Origin: Alteromonas hispanica
Lineage (GTDB): Bacteria; Pseudomonadota; Gammaproteobacteria; Enterobacterales; Alteromonadaceae
Length of the DNA: 64,000 nucleotides
Direction: 5' to 3'
Assembly: GCF_010500915.1 (NCBI RefSeq)
Contig: NZ_JAAAWP010000006.1
Span: 152,801 to 216,800, forward strand
The number at the start of each line of letters is the position of its first letter. Position 1 is the stretch's first letter. Under the pieces are notes generated by a model, which had not been told where the DNA came from, did no database searches, and worked only from the letters and a program-made list of their open reading frames with translations. Below are positions 46,886 to 54,808 of this stretch, one piece after another. The translations under genes were made by a program, and so were the position numbers.

Positions 46886-47392
46886 TGTGTGTCTCCTTCA
46901 AGACGTGGTGTTTGTATAAATATTATTCTTATTATGTTTGGTGATGTGTAATACGACGCGGTGACGTGTCATTTCAACCTGCGTGCAATTCATGCTACAA
47001 CAACATAGATTATTAGTACAAACATTTCGTTAATTTGATTCAGATGAAAGACTTGTAACTTTTATATATTAAAAATATATAAATTTAGGATGAATATTTT
47101 TATATAAAAATTAACCAAGGGGACACAACTGATTAAAAAACACCCATTAAAATTAACAATAAAATTACATTCTTAAACGATTCAAACTTTACGTATTTCT
47201 CCTATTTTCATCCGGTCTTTACCCCTTCCTTTTGCGTCATAAATTAAATGACAACCCTGTATAAATGAAAACATCCAGTAACATATAAGTCATTGAAACT
47301 TAGAGACATAGCTTTTTGAAAAGCGTACATTCCAGCCGCTGCGTACTTTTGGTTTCCCAACCATCAACACGTTATAAAAAAGGAATGAATAT
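46886..47392. other. AT-rich divergent intergenic region
   Basis: No gene is seen in these 507 bp. Two AT-only palindromes are present: TTTATATATT-AAA-AATATATAAA at 47061-47083 and TTTTTATATAAAAA at 47097-47110. They may be binding sites or promoter DNA for the TonB receptor or the barrel protein. Confidence 0.5.
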
Positions 47393-47965
47393 ATGAAAAA
47401 ACTAATTCTTGCTGCTGCATTAAGTGCTATTTCTGCAGGCTCTTTCGCTGCAGCTCCTGCATGGGATTTCGTGCAAGGCAGCTACGTAATGACCGACTTT
47501 GATGATTCTGATTTTGAATACGAGCCAGATGGCTTCGCTATTTCTGCATCGAAGCTTGTTACCGACAGGGTTTTTGTTACCGGTGACTACTCTCAACAAA
47601 ACGACGATATTTTTGGTTTAGAAGTAGATTTAGACATGCTGACATTGGGCTTAGGCTATCGCTATGCCCTCTCTAACCAAACAGACTTGTTCGGTATTGT
47701 TAGCTATGAAGATATTGAAGTATCTGGTGTGGGTGAATCTGACGGTGAAGATGGTTACGGCTTGACTGCAGGTGCACGCTCTATGGTAATGGACAATGTA
47801 GAACTGCGCGGTGCGGTGAAATATATAGACAGCGATAGCGGCAGCGACACGTCAATTATTATTGGAGCTGATTACTTCTTTTCTCCTGCTTTCGCTGTGG
47901 GTGTAGGTTATGAAGCATCTGATGATTTAAATACATTTGCACTAAATGCACGTTATAACTTCTAA
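47393..47965 (+). CDS. small outer-membrane beta-barrel protein
   Basis: The 190-residue product has a signal peptide (MKKLILAAALSAISAGSFAA) and alternating strands ending in phenylalanine (FALNARYNF), the outer-membrane insertion signal. The layout fits an eight-strand OmpA/OmpW-like barrel of the porin-like family. Start has AAGGAAT upstream. It ends at a strong terminator. No function is suggested by neighbours. Confidence 0.82.
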   Translation: MKKLILAAALSAISAGSFAAAPAWDFVQGSYVMTDFDDSDFEYEPDGFAISASKLVTDRVFVTGDYSQQNDDIFGLEVDLDMLTLGLGYRYALSNQTDLFGIVSYEDIEVSGVGESDGEDGYGLTAGARSMVMDNVELRGAVKYIDSDSGSDTSIIIGADYFFSPAFAVGVGYEASDDLNTFALNARYNF

Positions 47966-48026
47966 TTAGTAGCGGCACCATTATGGCGTTACGTTTTGCA
48001 ATGTTGTTGTTTTAAGCGCTAACTGT

Positions 48027-48066
48027 AAAGCCAGGTATGTGAATTTCATACCTGGCTTTTTTTTAT
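48027..48066 (+). terminator. strong intrinsic terminator
   Basis: AAAGCCAGGTATG and its complement form a 13-bp stem around a 7-base loop, followed by a run of eight T. It closes the barrel protein transcript. Confidence 0.9.
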
Positions 48067-48161
48067 TTTTTCCCTTACTTGCTTCTCAAAATATTTTACA
48101 AACCACGAACCCTTTTGCCCCTTGATACGTCTTTACTTCATTAATTAGGTATGGAGTATGT

Positions 48162-48236
48162 ATGCTAGTTCAAATTTTGAGGATGGTGATCGTGTTTTTA
48201 ACTGAGCTTATCGAACTTCTTTTACGTCATGGATGA
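48162..48236 (+). CDS. 24-residue hydrophobic mini-ORF overlapping the sigma gene
   Basis: The frame encodes MLVQILRMVIVFLTELIELL plus four residues (LRHG), a single likely membrane helix. GGAG lies 5 bases before its ATG, while the sigma gene has no visible ribosome site. Its TGA lies inside the first codons of the sigma gene (8-bp overlap), an arrangement that often couples translation. It may be a leader peptide; no homolog is known to me. Confidence 0.4.
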   Translation: MLVQILRMVIVFLTELIELLLRHG

Positions 48237-48753
48237 TTTAGAAATTGAAATTTTAGTATTAGAGGCTCAGATGGGCTCCCGCTCTGCCGTGCAGAAATTG
48301 TATGAACATTTTAACCACTCTCTTAAAAAGTATGTGTACGTTCGCGTTAAAAATAAAATGATAGCCGAGGACATCACGCAAAATGTATGGCTTAAAGTTT
48401 ATCGAAGGATAAATAGGTTGAACAACGTTTCACTGTTTAAAAGTTGGTTGTTTAAGGCGCTAATTTGGGAGTTAAATGACTGGTATCGAAAGTCAAATCG
48501 AGAAGTTTTGTTACCCGACCCACAGAATGAACACGTTTACGAAACCGATGGTTCGAAAGACTTCGATTTGTTTCCCTTGCTTCAACAATTAGACAGTAGC
48601 GAGAGAGAAACCGCAGAGCTTTACTATGTAAACGATCTTTCTGTTCGAGAAGTGAGTCTGGTACTTGGCGTCCCTGAGGGAACCATAAAGTCGAGGTTAC
48701 ATCGGGCAAGAACTACGCTCAAAGCAGTTATTGAAAAAAATGAGAGGAAATAA
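48229..48753 (+). CDS. ECF-like sigma-70 family factor
   Basis: The 174-residue protein has region 2 (AQMGSRSAVQKLYEHFNHSLKKYVYVRVKNKMIAEDITQNVWLKVYRRI) and region 4 (ELYYVNDLSVREVSLVLGVPEGTIKSRLHRARTTLKAVIEK) and little else, as in extracytoplasmic-function sigma factors. The start fits the usual N-terminal helix of the family. The next gene, 3 bp on, encodes a small membrane protein that is a candidate regulator. Target promoters are unknown. Confidence 0.88.
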   Translation: MDDLEIEILVLEAQMGSRSAVQKLYEHFNHSLKKYVYVRVKNKMIAEDITQNVWLKVYRRINRLNNVSLFKSWLFKALIWELNDWYRKSNREVLLPDPQNEHVYETDGSKDFDLFPLLQQLDSSERETAELYYVNDLSVREVSLVLGVPEGTIKSRLHRARTTLKAVIEKNERK

Positions 48754-48756
48754 GCG

Positions 48757-49113
48757 ATGAAAAATGAAATCGATGAAAAAATAAAACGTGAATTGCAAAA
48801 GCAATCTGAAGAACTCGATGAGCTTATAGACGGAGGGCTTAAAAGTTACCTCAAGCTTGGTTTCGAATCTAGATTCGTCGGAATAATGAAAATTGGCTAC
48901 CTACTGGCCATTCTATTTACCTTTTTGCTTGTTTGGTGTGGATATGAATTTTTTAATGCGTCGAGCGATAATCAGGTTTTTTGGGGAGTGTGCTTTATTT
49001 TGAGCGTTAATATACAAATTGCAGTGAAGCTGTGGATCTTTATGCAGACTAATCAAAATATTCTGTCAAAAGAACTGCGTTTAATGCAGCTACGTCAGAA
49101 TTCGAACGGTTAG
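48757..49113 (+). CDS. small membrane protein paired with the sigma factor
   Basis: The 118-residue protein has a charged N-terminus (MKNEIDEKIKRELQKQSEELDELIDGG) and two membrane helices (IMKIGYLLAILFTFLLVWCGYEF and VFWGVCFILSVNIQIAVKLWIFMQ) with a short polar tail. It follows the sigma gene by 3 bp. By position it may bind and restrain the sigma factor as an anti-sigma, but it does not show a zinc-anti-sigma motif. Family not recognised with certainty. Confidence 0.7.
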   Translation: MKNEIDEKIKRELQKQSEELDELIDGGLKSYLKLGFESRFVGIMKIGYLLAILFTFLLVWCGYEFFNASSDNQVFWGVCFILSVNIQIAVKLWIFMQTNQNILSKELRLMQLRQNSNG

Positions 49114-49318
49114 CGTTTAAATAATCCGTAATCGCAAAATCTATCGCGTCGATAAGTATAGCTCTTGATTCCTCAAGCGTTCCAACTGTGACTTTAAGAG
49201 TGTCTATTGGAACGGTTGTTATTTGCTGTGAGAGAAAAATATAGTCGACACCGTCAAAATCAATTTCAGGAGTTAGTGTAATTCTCTAAGCTCGCCTAGA
49301 GAATTAAACTCGAAACAT
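49049..49318 (-). pseudogene. possible gene remnant, coding-like stretch without a start
   Basis: On the minus strand a stop-free run of 77 codons (49282 down to the TAG at 49049) reads like protein: PEIDFDGVDYIFLSQQ, VPIDTLKVTVGTLEESRAIL, IDAIDFAITDYLN. No start codon opens it. An in-frame ATG at 49318 is separated from it by two stops (codons 5 and 11) that lie in a hairpin. Its 3' end overlaps the tail of the small membrane protein gene. It may be a decayed or interrupted gene, or chance. Family unknown. Confidence 0.25.
49280..49305. repeat. 9-bp inverted repeat
   Basis: AATTCTCTA and TAGAGAATT frame an 8-base spacer, 55-80 bp before the PLP enzyme gene. No T run follows. It may be an operator. 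Confidence 0.4.
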
Positions 49319-49359
49319 GAGTGCTAGTGCATTACTGTATATGATATCTAAATTACAGT

Positions 49360-50577
49360 GTGGCGCTTATGCATTTTACTCCAACCAACATTGAAGATTT
49401 ACCCACTCCGTGCTGCTTGATAGACAAAGCCAAAATGCAGCGGAATATCGCTCGGCTATCCGCGCATATTGGTAATTTGCAATGCACGCTACGCCCTCAC
49501 GTAAAAACTCATAAGTCGATTGAGGTAACTAAAGCCATCATTGATGCTGGCAACGTTAAAGGCATTACGGTTTCAACATTAAAAGAGGCAGACTATTTTT
49601 TTAAACACGGCATGAACGATATTTTGTATGCGGTGGGTATTACACCAAACAAAATAGCTCACGTAGCGCAGCTTATTCAGCAAGGCTGTGACCTAACCAT
49701 AGTCATTGATAACGAAGATATGCTGTCGCTAGTGCTTGATAAAATGGCGGAGCACAACTGCGTGTTCAAAGTCATTATTGAGCTAGACACCGACGGGCAT
49801 CGCTCTGGGGTAAACCCTCACTCACATGCGCTTCTCTCTATTGCCAAACACATCAACAATAGTGCTCATGCAAAGTTTGAGGGGGTTATGACCCACGCGG
49901 GTGAGTCTTATGCCTGCTTTACTGAAAAAGCAAAGCAAAACATGGCGGCACAAGAGCGTGACCTTACCTTACACGCAGTAAAGCGTTTATTTGAGGTGGG
50001 AATACATTGCAATACAGTTTCTATTGGCTCTACCCCTACCGCATTTGCGGTTGACCAACTAGACGGAATAACCGAGGTACGCGCAGGCGTATACGTTTTT
50101 TTCGACTTGGTTATGGCGGGATTAGGTGTATGCGACATAGACGATATTGCCATGTCGGTATTAGGCACGGTAATAGGCCATCAAAAAGATAAAGGCTGGG
50201 TAATCACCGATGCAGGTTGGATGGCCATGTCGAGAGATAGAGGTACTGCCGACCACCCGCAAGATTATGGCTACGGGTTAGTCTCCCCTTCAGGCAGCCA
50301 CGAGGCGCGCTATATTATGAGCGACGCCAATCAAGAGCACGGTATTATTACTGAGGTTTCAAATGCAAGCCCAGAAAGCCATTCAGAAAAGCATATAGAC
50401 AGTTCCTTAAATAGCTCTGCAGAGAACAACGACAGTATTTTCACTCAATTTCCAGCAGCAAAAGCCATAGAAATCTTGCCTAATCATGCATGCGCCACCG
50501 CGGCGCAATACGACCATTATTATGTTGTAGAAAATGGGGTTGCCATAGATAAGTGGCTGTCGATTGGGGGATGGTGA
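49360..50577 (+). CDS. D-serine dehydratase / D-threonine aldolase-like PLP enzyme
   Basis: The 405-residue protein has the alanine-racemase-like fold III domain: LPTPCCLIDKAKMQRNI, the PLP lysine in RPHVKTHKS (Lys49), SIGSTPTA for the phosphate, and a C-terminal metal site in ILPNHACATAAQYDHYYV, typical of zinc-dependent D-serine dehydratases and D-threonine aldolases. It acts on a D-3-hydroxy amino acid. Between residues 322 and 368 lies a Ser/Asn/Glu-rich insert that may be a loop. Start is GTG at 49360 or ATG at 49369. Followed by a strong terminator; no neighbours hint at the substrate. Confidence 0.85.
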   Translation: MALMHFTPTNIEDLPTPCCLIDKAKMQRNIARLSAHIGNLQCTLRPHVKTHKSIEVTKAIIDAGNVKGITVSTLKEADYFFKHGMNDILYAVGITPNKIAHVAQLIQQGCDLTIVIDNEDMLSLVLDKMAEHNCVFKVIIELDTDGHRSGVNPHSHALLSIAKHINNSAHAKFEGVMTHAGESYACFTEKAKQNMAAQERDLTLHAVKRLFEVGIHCNTVSIGSTPTAFAVDQLDGITEVRAGVYVFFDLVMAGLGVCDIDDIAMSVLGTVIGHQKDKGWVITDAGWMAMSRDRGTADHPQDYGYGLVSPSGSHEARYIMSDANQEHGIITEVSNASPESHSEKHIDSSLNSSAENNDSIFTQFPAAKAIEILPNHACATAAQYDHYYVVENGVAIDKWLSIGGW

Positions 50578-50584
50578 AGAAGTT

Positions 50585-50615
50585 GCTTGCCACAAAAGTG
50601 GCAAGCGGTTTTTTT
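50585..50615 (+). terminator. strong intrinsic terminator
   Basis: GCTTGCCAC and GTGGCAAGC pair around AAAA, followed by GG and seven T. It lies 8 bp after the PLP enzyme stop. Confidence 0.9.
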
Positions 50616-50638
50616 GCTTTGGTTTTAATCTCGCAGTG

Positions 50639-51976
50639 TTAAGGCCTTAACCATTCAAACCTTAAACCTTTTGCTGTTCGATTTTTAAAGCCTTTCCAGT
50701 GCGTATGCTCTGGTTTTTCTTGGCCACTTTCATCTTTAGCCCAAACGCCTTCATTTGAATAAGGCACCAAATCTAAATATCTATTCATTGCATCGTTGTT
50801 TTTTAAATACTTTCCTAACCATGCAGTTGCGAAGTGCTGGGCAATGTTATTCATTCGTGTATTGGCCCAAACTGGGTCGGTGTAATGTTCACTCACATTA
50901 ATGCCTAGCTCGGTATTAAAGTAAAAACTTTCCTCGGGCGCCGGCATCGGTGCTCCTGCACCGTGATTGGCGTTTTCATAAGTGAGAAGTGCGCGCTCAG
51001 TATTTTGCGCCTTACCCCATATGGCCCTCACACCATTCTCATAGCCCGATACATCATCGACAGAACCCGCAACAAACAACATAGGAATATCAATTTCCCC
51101 TAACTCCTTTTCATTCCACAAACGATAATTCATTCCCCAAGGCGCAAACGCTATCACTGTTTTAATGCGTGGGTCTGGCCTGCTCGATTGTGAAGCTGCC
51201 CCACTTTGATACATGCTCAAAAGACCCGATGGTACCAACATATCAGACGTTACTGCTTGTTCAGTTATGCCTGCTCCACTCATGATAACAGCACCATATC
51301 CGCCCATAGAGTAACCAATGATGGCGCTATTGTTTATATCCACCATTCCATGCAAAAAGAAGCTGGGCGTTGCGTTCATTTTTTCCATTTCATCTAGAAC
51401 AAATCCTTGATCTAATGGGCGATTAACCAGCGTTGACTGAAAGCTTGCGAGAGTACGGTAGGTAGAGTCAGTATGGTCAATGGCAGCAACTATGTACCCT
51501 TTAGATGCCAAATTTTCTCCCAAATGCGCCATTAAATAGCGGTTACCTGGGTAACCGTGAGAAATCACAATGAAAGGAAAAGCCTCACTATCCTTTAGCG
51601 GTTTCGCATCGCGCATTGCCTTTCCGCTAATCTCAATTTCTGTTGTTCCATCTCGCAAATAAGTGGTTTGTATCTTACCACCGTTAGCATCGTCAGCTGC
51701 TGGGTACCAAAGCTCCACTGAGAGCGGTCTGTCGTATCTTGGGATCACGGGGGAATCTGGGTCGGTGGTATCAATATTGACCACATCAATTTGGTTTGGA
51801 TTAACAAGCTCAAGTGTACGCACACCCACCTTATGTTTTCCATAAGCAGCTAATTTGGGGGCATCGGGTCGCTGTGTATCAATTCTGTTTTGGCCGTTCA
51901 CACTTGTGCTTATTACCAGCGTCATGGACAAGAAAGTAAGTAATGTGACAAAGCTAGATGGGTACAAATTTTTCAT
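50639..51976 (-). CDS. exported alpha/beta hydrolase (PAF-acetylhydrolase/dienelactone-hydrolase-like)
   Basis: The 445-residue protein has a signal peptide (MKNLYPSSFVTLLTFLSMTLVISTSVNG). The hydrolase core has FPFIVISHGYPGNRYLMAHLGENLASKGYIVAAIDHTDS (oxyanion region), the nucleophile elbow AIIGYSMGGYGAV, MLFVAGSVDDVSGYE (acid) and YENANHGAG (His). It resembles large exported lipase-like enzymes that split ester or lipid bonds. The ATG at 51976 has AAAGAG upstream; the GTG at 51985 is less likely. It follows the sulfo-regulon receptor gene, but a strong terminator and the lack of the shared palindrome leave the link unproven. Removing fatty acids from sulfolipids outside the inner membrane is a possible role (speculation). 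Confidence 0.85.
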   Translation of the reverse strand: MKNLYPSSFVTLLTFLSMTLVISTSVNGQNRIDTQRPDAPKLAAYGKHKVGVRTLELVNPNQIDVVNIDTTDPDSPVIPRYDRPLSVELWYPAADDANGGKIQTTYLRDGTTEIEISGKAMRDAKPLKDSEAFPFIVISHGYPGNRYLMAHLGENLASKGYIVAAIDHTDSTYRTLASFQSTLVNRPLDQGFVLDEMEKMNATPSFFLHGMVDINNSAIIGYSMGGYGAVIMSGAGITEQAVTSDMLVPSGLLSMYQSGAASQSSRPDPRIKTVIAFAPWGMNYRLWNEKELGEIDIPMLFVAGSVDDVSGYENGVRAIWGKAQNTERALLTYENANHGAGAPMPAPEESFYFNTELGINVSEHYTDPVWANTRMNNIAQHFATAWLGKYLKNNDAMNRYLDLVPYSNEGVWAKDESGQEKPEHTHWKGFKNRTAKGLRFEWLRP

Positions 51977-52062
51977 TGAATGCACTCTTTTTAAAAGCAG
52001 TAGTAGTTGGTTTGCTATTGATAGTACGTAAAAAGTAATACTCTTTAGCTATCAGTAAAAAC

Positions 52063-52095
52063 AAAAAAGCCAGCGGTAATAAATCACCGCTGGCT
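52063..52095 (-). terminator. intrinsic terminator after the TonB receptor gene
   Basis: On the minus strand AGCCAGCGGT and ACCGCTGGCT pair around an 8-base loop, with TTTTT after the stem. It lies 18 bp after the receptor stop and should stop transcription before the hydrolase gene. Confidence 0.88.
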
Positions 52096-52112
52096 TATAC
52101 TTATTGCCAATT

Positions 52113-54494
52113 CTAGTATCTTAGGCGCGCTTGAATACCAAAGTATCTGTCTGCATCGCGAGGTATCTGATATCGGAAGTTGTCACCGCTATACGTAGTG
52201 ACAAAGCTCTCATCAGTGAGGTTTTTACCAATTAAAGATATACGAACGTCATCATCGTTAAACGAGAACGCTAGGCTCGCGTTTACAATTCCATAATCTG
52301 GCAACAATGCTTCAGGGTTTGTCTCGGCAGTTGTACCTGGACCACCCGCAAATATTTCGTCGGTATAAACGTAAGATGCGTTTAAGTAAACGTCCATATC
52401 GTTAAGCTCCCAAACGTATTCACCGCTTAGAGAATATTTTAAATCTGGTGAGAATGGTAAGTCGGCACCTGATCTGCCATCGCATGTATCTAAACCTACA
52501 GGGCATCTAAACTCATCAACGGTAGCATCTACGGTAGCCATTCCACCGAACAAGCTAAATTGATCGCTCACTTGCCAAATAAAGTCAACTTCCGCGCCTT
52601 CGGTAATAATAGACCCTGCATTGGTTAAACGAGTAATGAAGACACCGTCTAACAATTCTGGGTTATTAGCCTGGAAACCGTCAATTTCTGTGCGGAATAC
52701 TGCCGCATTAAAAACGAAGTCACGGCTAGCGTATTTATATCCTAATTCATAGGCATCAGAGGTTTCAGGGCCAATGGGGAGCGTATCGTTTGGCGACATA
52801 TTGTAAAACACGTTAAACGCAGGACCTTTGTAACCTTGCGAGAAGGTAAAATACGCCATGCTGTTATCGTTAATGTCGTACTGCACGCCAAGCTTACCAG
52901 ACAAGTCGGTTTCGTCGGTTTCACCATCAAAGTCTGTGTCAAAACCACGAACGCCCACACCGGTCCTCGCATACTCATCGTTACTGCGGCGATTGTGAGA
53001 AAAGCTCACTTCGTCTTTCGTGTAACGAAGACCAAATAATAAGCGCAAATCGTCGTTAATGTGGTATTTACCGTCAGCAAATACAGCGTAATTTAGAAAC
53101 TCAGTTTCCATAAAGGCTGTGGCGCTTACAATATCATTTGCCAAACAACTTAAAGACTCATCTTCAATGAACTGATTTACTTGTTCTTCACTGGGGTTTT
53201 CTACGCCTAACGTGTCGCTTAAATAAGCACTAATTGCTGCAGGGAATTGCCCGTTATTGTTCTGGCAACTTGCGTCTCGCGTAAAGCTACGGTTTGATTT
53301 TTGTTGCCACCAGAACACACCACCTTGATACTCAAGTGCGTTCCCAAGTGGAGAGGCAATACGGAATTCCTGCGACACTTGGTTCCAGTCTTGTGGACCT
53401 ATATCGTGCAATTGAAATGGCACTCCAAATACAGGGAACGGGTCATCCCCAGCGGTAGAGGTAAAATCACCCTCACGGAATTCAGTGTTTGCCCAGTCGC
53501 GATATGCGGTAATAGAGGTAAACTGATGGTCGCCTATCATCGTGTCAAACTGCATTGAGAAAGCAGTATGCTCGTCGATGGTGCGTGTTTCAAAATCGTG
53601 ATCTACTTGTCGTTGGCTTAAATCTAAGTCTCCTACACCAGTGCTATCAGGCGATGCCTCAGACTGATGTCGACCACTTGGCGTTAACTCTAAATCTGCA
53701 CAGCAGTCATCATTTGACTTCATATTTTCAAATATGAAAAGCATTTCGGTATCATCAGAAATACGATAATCGAGCATAGCTCGCACGCCTTCTCTGTCGT
53801 AACCGTTAACCATTTCATTGTTGAAAACGTTTTCAATGTAGCCGTCAAAGCCAGATTTCATAACAGTAATACTGCCGCTGGCGTCTTCATTCAAGGCACC
53901 ATGCATACTGCCTCGTAAACGATATTCATTACCTTGGAATAACGTAGCTTCTAGCATTCCACCAAACTCATCCCGTGGACGTTTGGTTGTAATGTTAACT
54001 ACACCGGCCGATGCATTTTTACCGAACAGGGTACCTTGAGGGCCACGCAAAACCTCAATTCTTTCAAGGTCGTAAAGATCCATAAATGCCTGACCAGAAC
54101 GACCAAGAACAACACCATCTACCACGGTTGATACACTTGGTTCTGCAGCAACACTAAAAGATATAGTACCAACACCACGAACGGTGATTGCCGAGTTACG
54201 CGTTGTATTTCCTTTTCGAAAGCTTACAGAAGGCACTAATGCCTGAAGGCCCTCAATATTATTAGCGAAGGCCGCATTAATTTGGTCTTCGCGCAATACT
54301 GAAACGGCAACAGGAATATCGCTAATACTCTCCACACGCTTTTGTGACGTTACTACAATTTTTTCGAGTGACTTTTCGTCAACAGCGTCTTCAACCTGTT
54401 CATTGTCTTGCGCATAGCCGTGTGCACTGAAGAGTAATCCTGATGTCATTGCAAGCGTTACCGCTCGACTAACAATCGACCTTCTTGTTTTCAT
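52113..54494 (-). CDS. TonB-dependent receptor of the sulfo-sugar regulon
   Basis: The 793-residue outer-membrane receptor has a signal peptide (VTLAMTSGLLFSAHGYAQ), a TonB-box-like LEKIVVTSQKR, a plug with DIPVAVSVLREDQI, VDGVVLGRSGQAFMDLYDLERIEVLRGPQGTLFGKNASAGVVNITTKRP, and a barrel ending RYFGIQARLRY. The ATG at 54494 has GGAGA 6 bases upstream; the TTG at 54506 is rejected. An operator copy like those before the GH31 and reductase genes lies 186 bp upstream, which ties it to the same regulon. It would bring the large substrate across the outer membrane; substrate inferred only. Confidence 0.9.
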   Translation of the reverse strand: MKTRRSIVSRAVTLAMTSGLLFSAHGYAQDNEQVEDAVDEKSLEKIVVTSQKRVESISDIPVAVSVLREDQINAAFANNIEGLQALVPSVSFRKGNTTRNSAITVRGVGTISFSVAAEPSVSTVVDGVVLGRSGQAFMDLYDLERIEVLRGPQGTLFGKNASAGVVNITTKRPRDEFGGMLEATLFQGNEYRLRGSMHGALNEDASGSITVMKSGFDGYIENVFNNEMVNGYDREGVRAMLDYRISDDTEMLFIFENMKSNDDCCADLELTPSGRHQSEASPDSTGVGDLDLSQRQVDHDFETRTIDEHTAFSMQFDTMIGDHQFTSITAYRDWANTEFREGDFTSTAGDDPFPVFGVPFQLHDIGPQDWNQVSQEFRIASPLGNALEYQGGVFWWQQKSNRSFTRDASCQNNNGQFPAAISAYLSDTLGVENPSEEQVNQFIEDESLSCLANDIVSATAFMETEFLNYAVFADGKYHINDDLRLLFGLRYTKDEVSFSHNRRSNDEYARTGVGVRGFDTDFDGETDETDLSGKLGVQYDINDNSMAYFTFSQGYKGPAFNVFYNMSPNDTLPIGPETSDAYELGYKYASRDFVFNAAVFRTEIDGFQANNPELLDGVFITRLTNAGSIITEGAEVDFIWQVSDQFSLFGGMATVDATVDEFRCPVGLDTCDGRSGADLPFSPDLKYSLSGEYVWELNDMDVYLNASYVYTDEIFAGGPGTTAETNPEALLPDYGIVNASLAFSFNDDDVRISLIGKNLTDESFVTTYSGDNFRYQIPRDADRYFGIQARLRY

Positions 54495-54679
54495 GTTGTT
54501 CTCCAAGGAATTCGCCTTTTATGCTTCTCGCCATTCACTATTTACGTTGAACTTATCCAACTTCGAAACATTGAAAGGCGTGTTAACTGCAGGGCCGAAG
54601 CATGTGTTTTATTTTTTAATGATTGGCTACATTGCCATTTCATTTTAATTATTGTCTTATAGAAGAAATCTTATGTCTG

Positions 54680-54697
54680 ATGTCTTATATAAGAGAT
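54680..54697. promoter_or_regulatory. candidate GntR operator O1 (receptor gene)
   Basis: ATGTCTTATATAAGAGAT differs from the 18-bp palindrome ATGTCTTGTATAAGACAT at few positions and is nearly palindromic itself. It lies upstream of the TonB receptor start, with a further half site (TTATGTCTG) immediately before it. Confidence 0.55.
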
Positions 54698-54776
54698 ATA
54701 AAGTTAAACAATTGTAAATGCATTTGCAAACGGTATGTTAATTTTTTTGATGTGTTTTTGAGTATGGCGAGGATAA

Positions 54777-54801
54777 GCAGAGACAATATATGTGTCTCTG
54801 C
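54777..54801 (-). terminator. hairpin after the symporter gene
   Basis: GCAGAGACA and TGTCTCTGC form a perfect 9-bp stem around a 7-base loop, 7 bp after the symporter stop on the minus strand. Only TTATCC follows, so termination is uncertain. The rest of the space up to the receptor start (about 310 bp) holds operator O1 and AT-rich DNA, with no gene. Confidence 0.45.
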
Positions 54802-54808
54802 GTATTAA

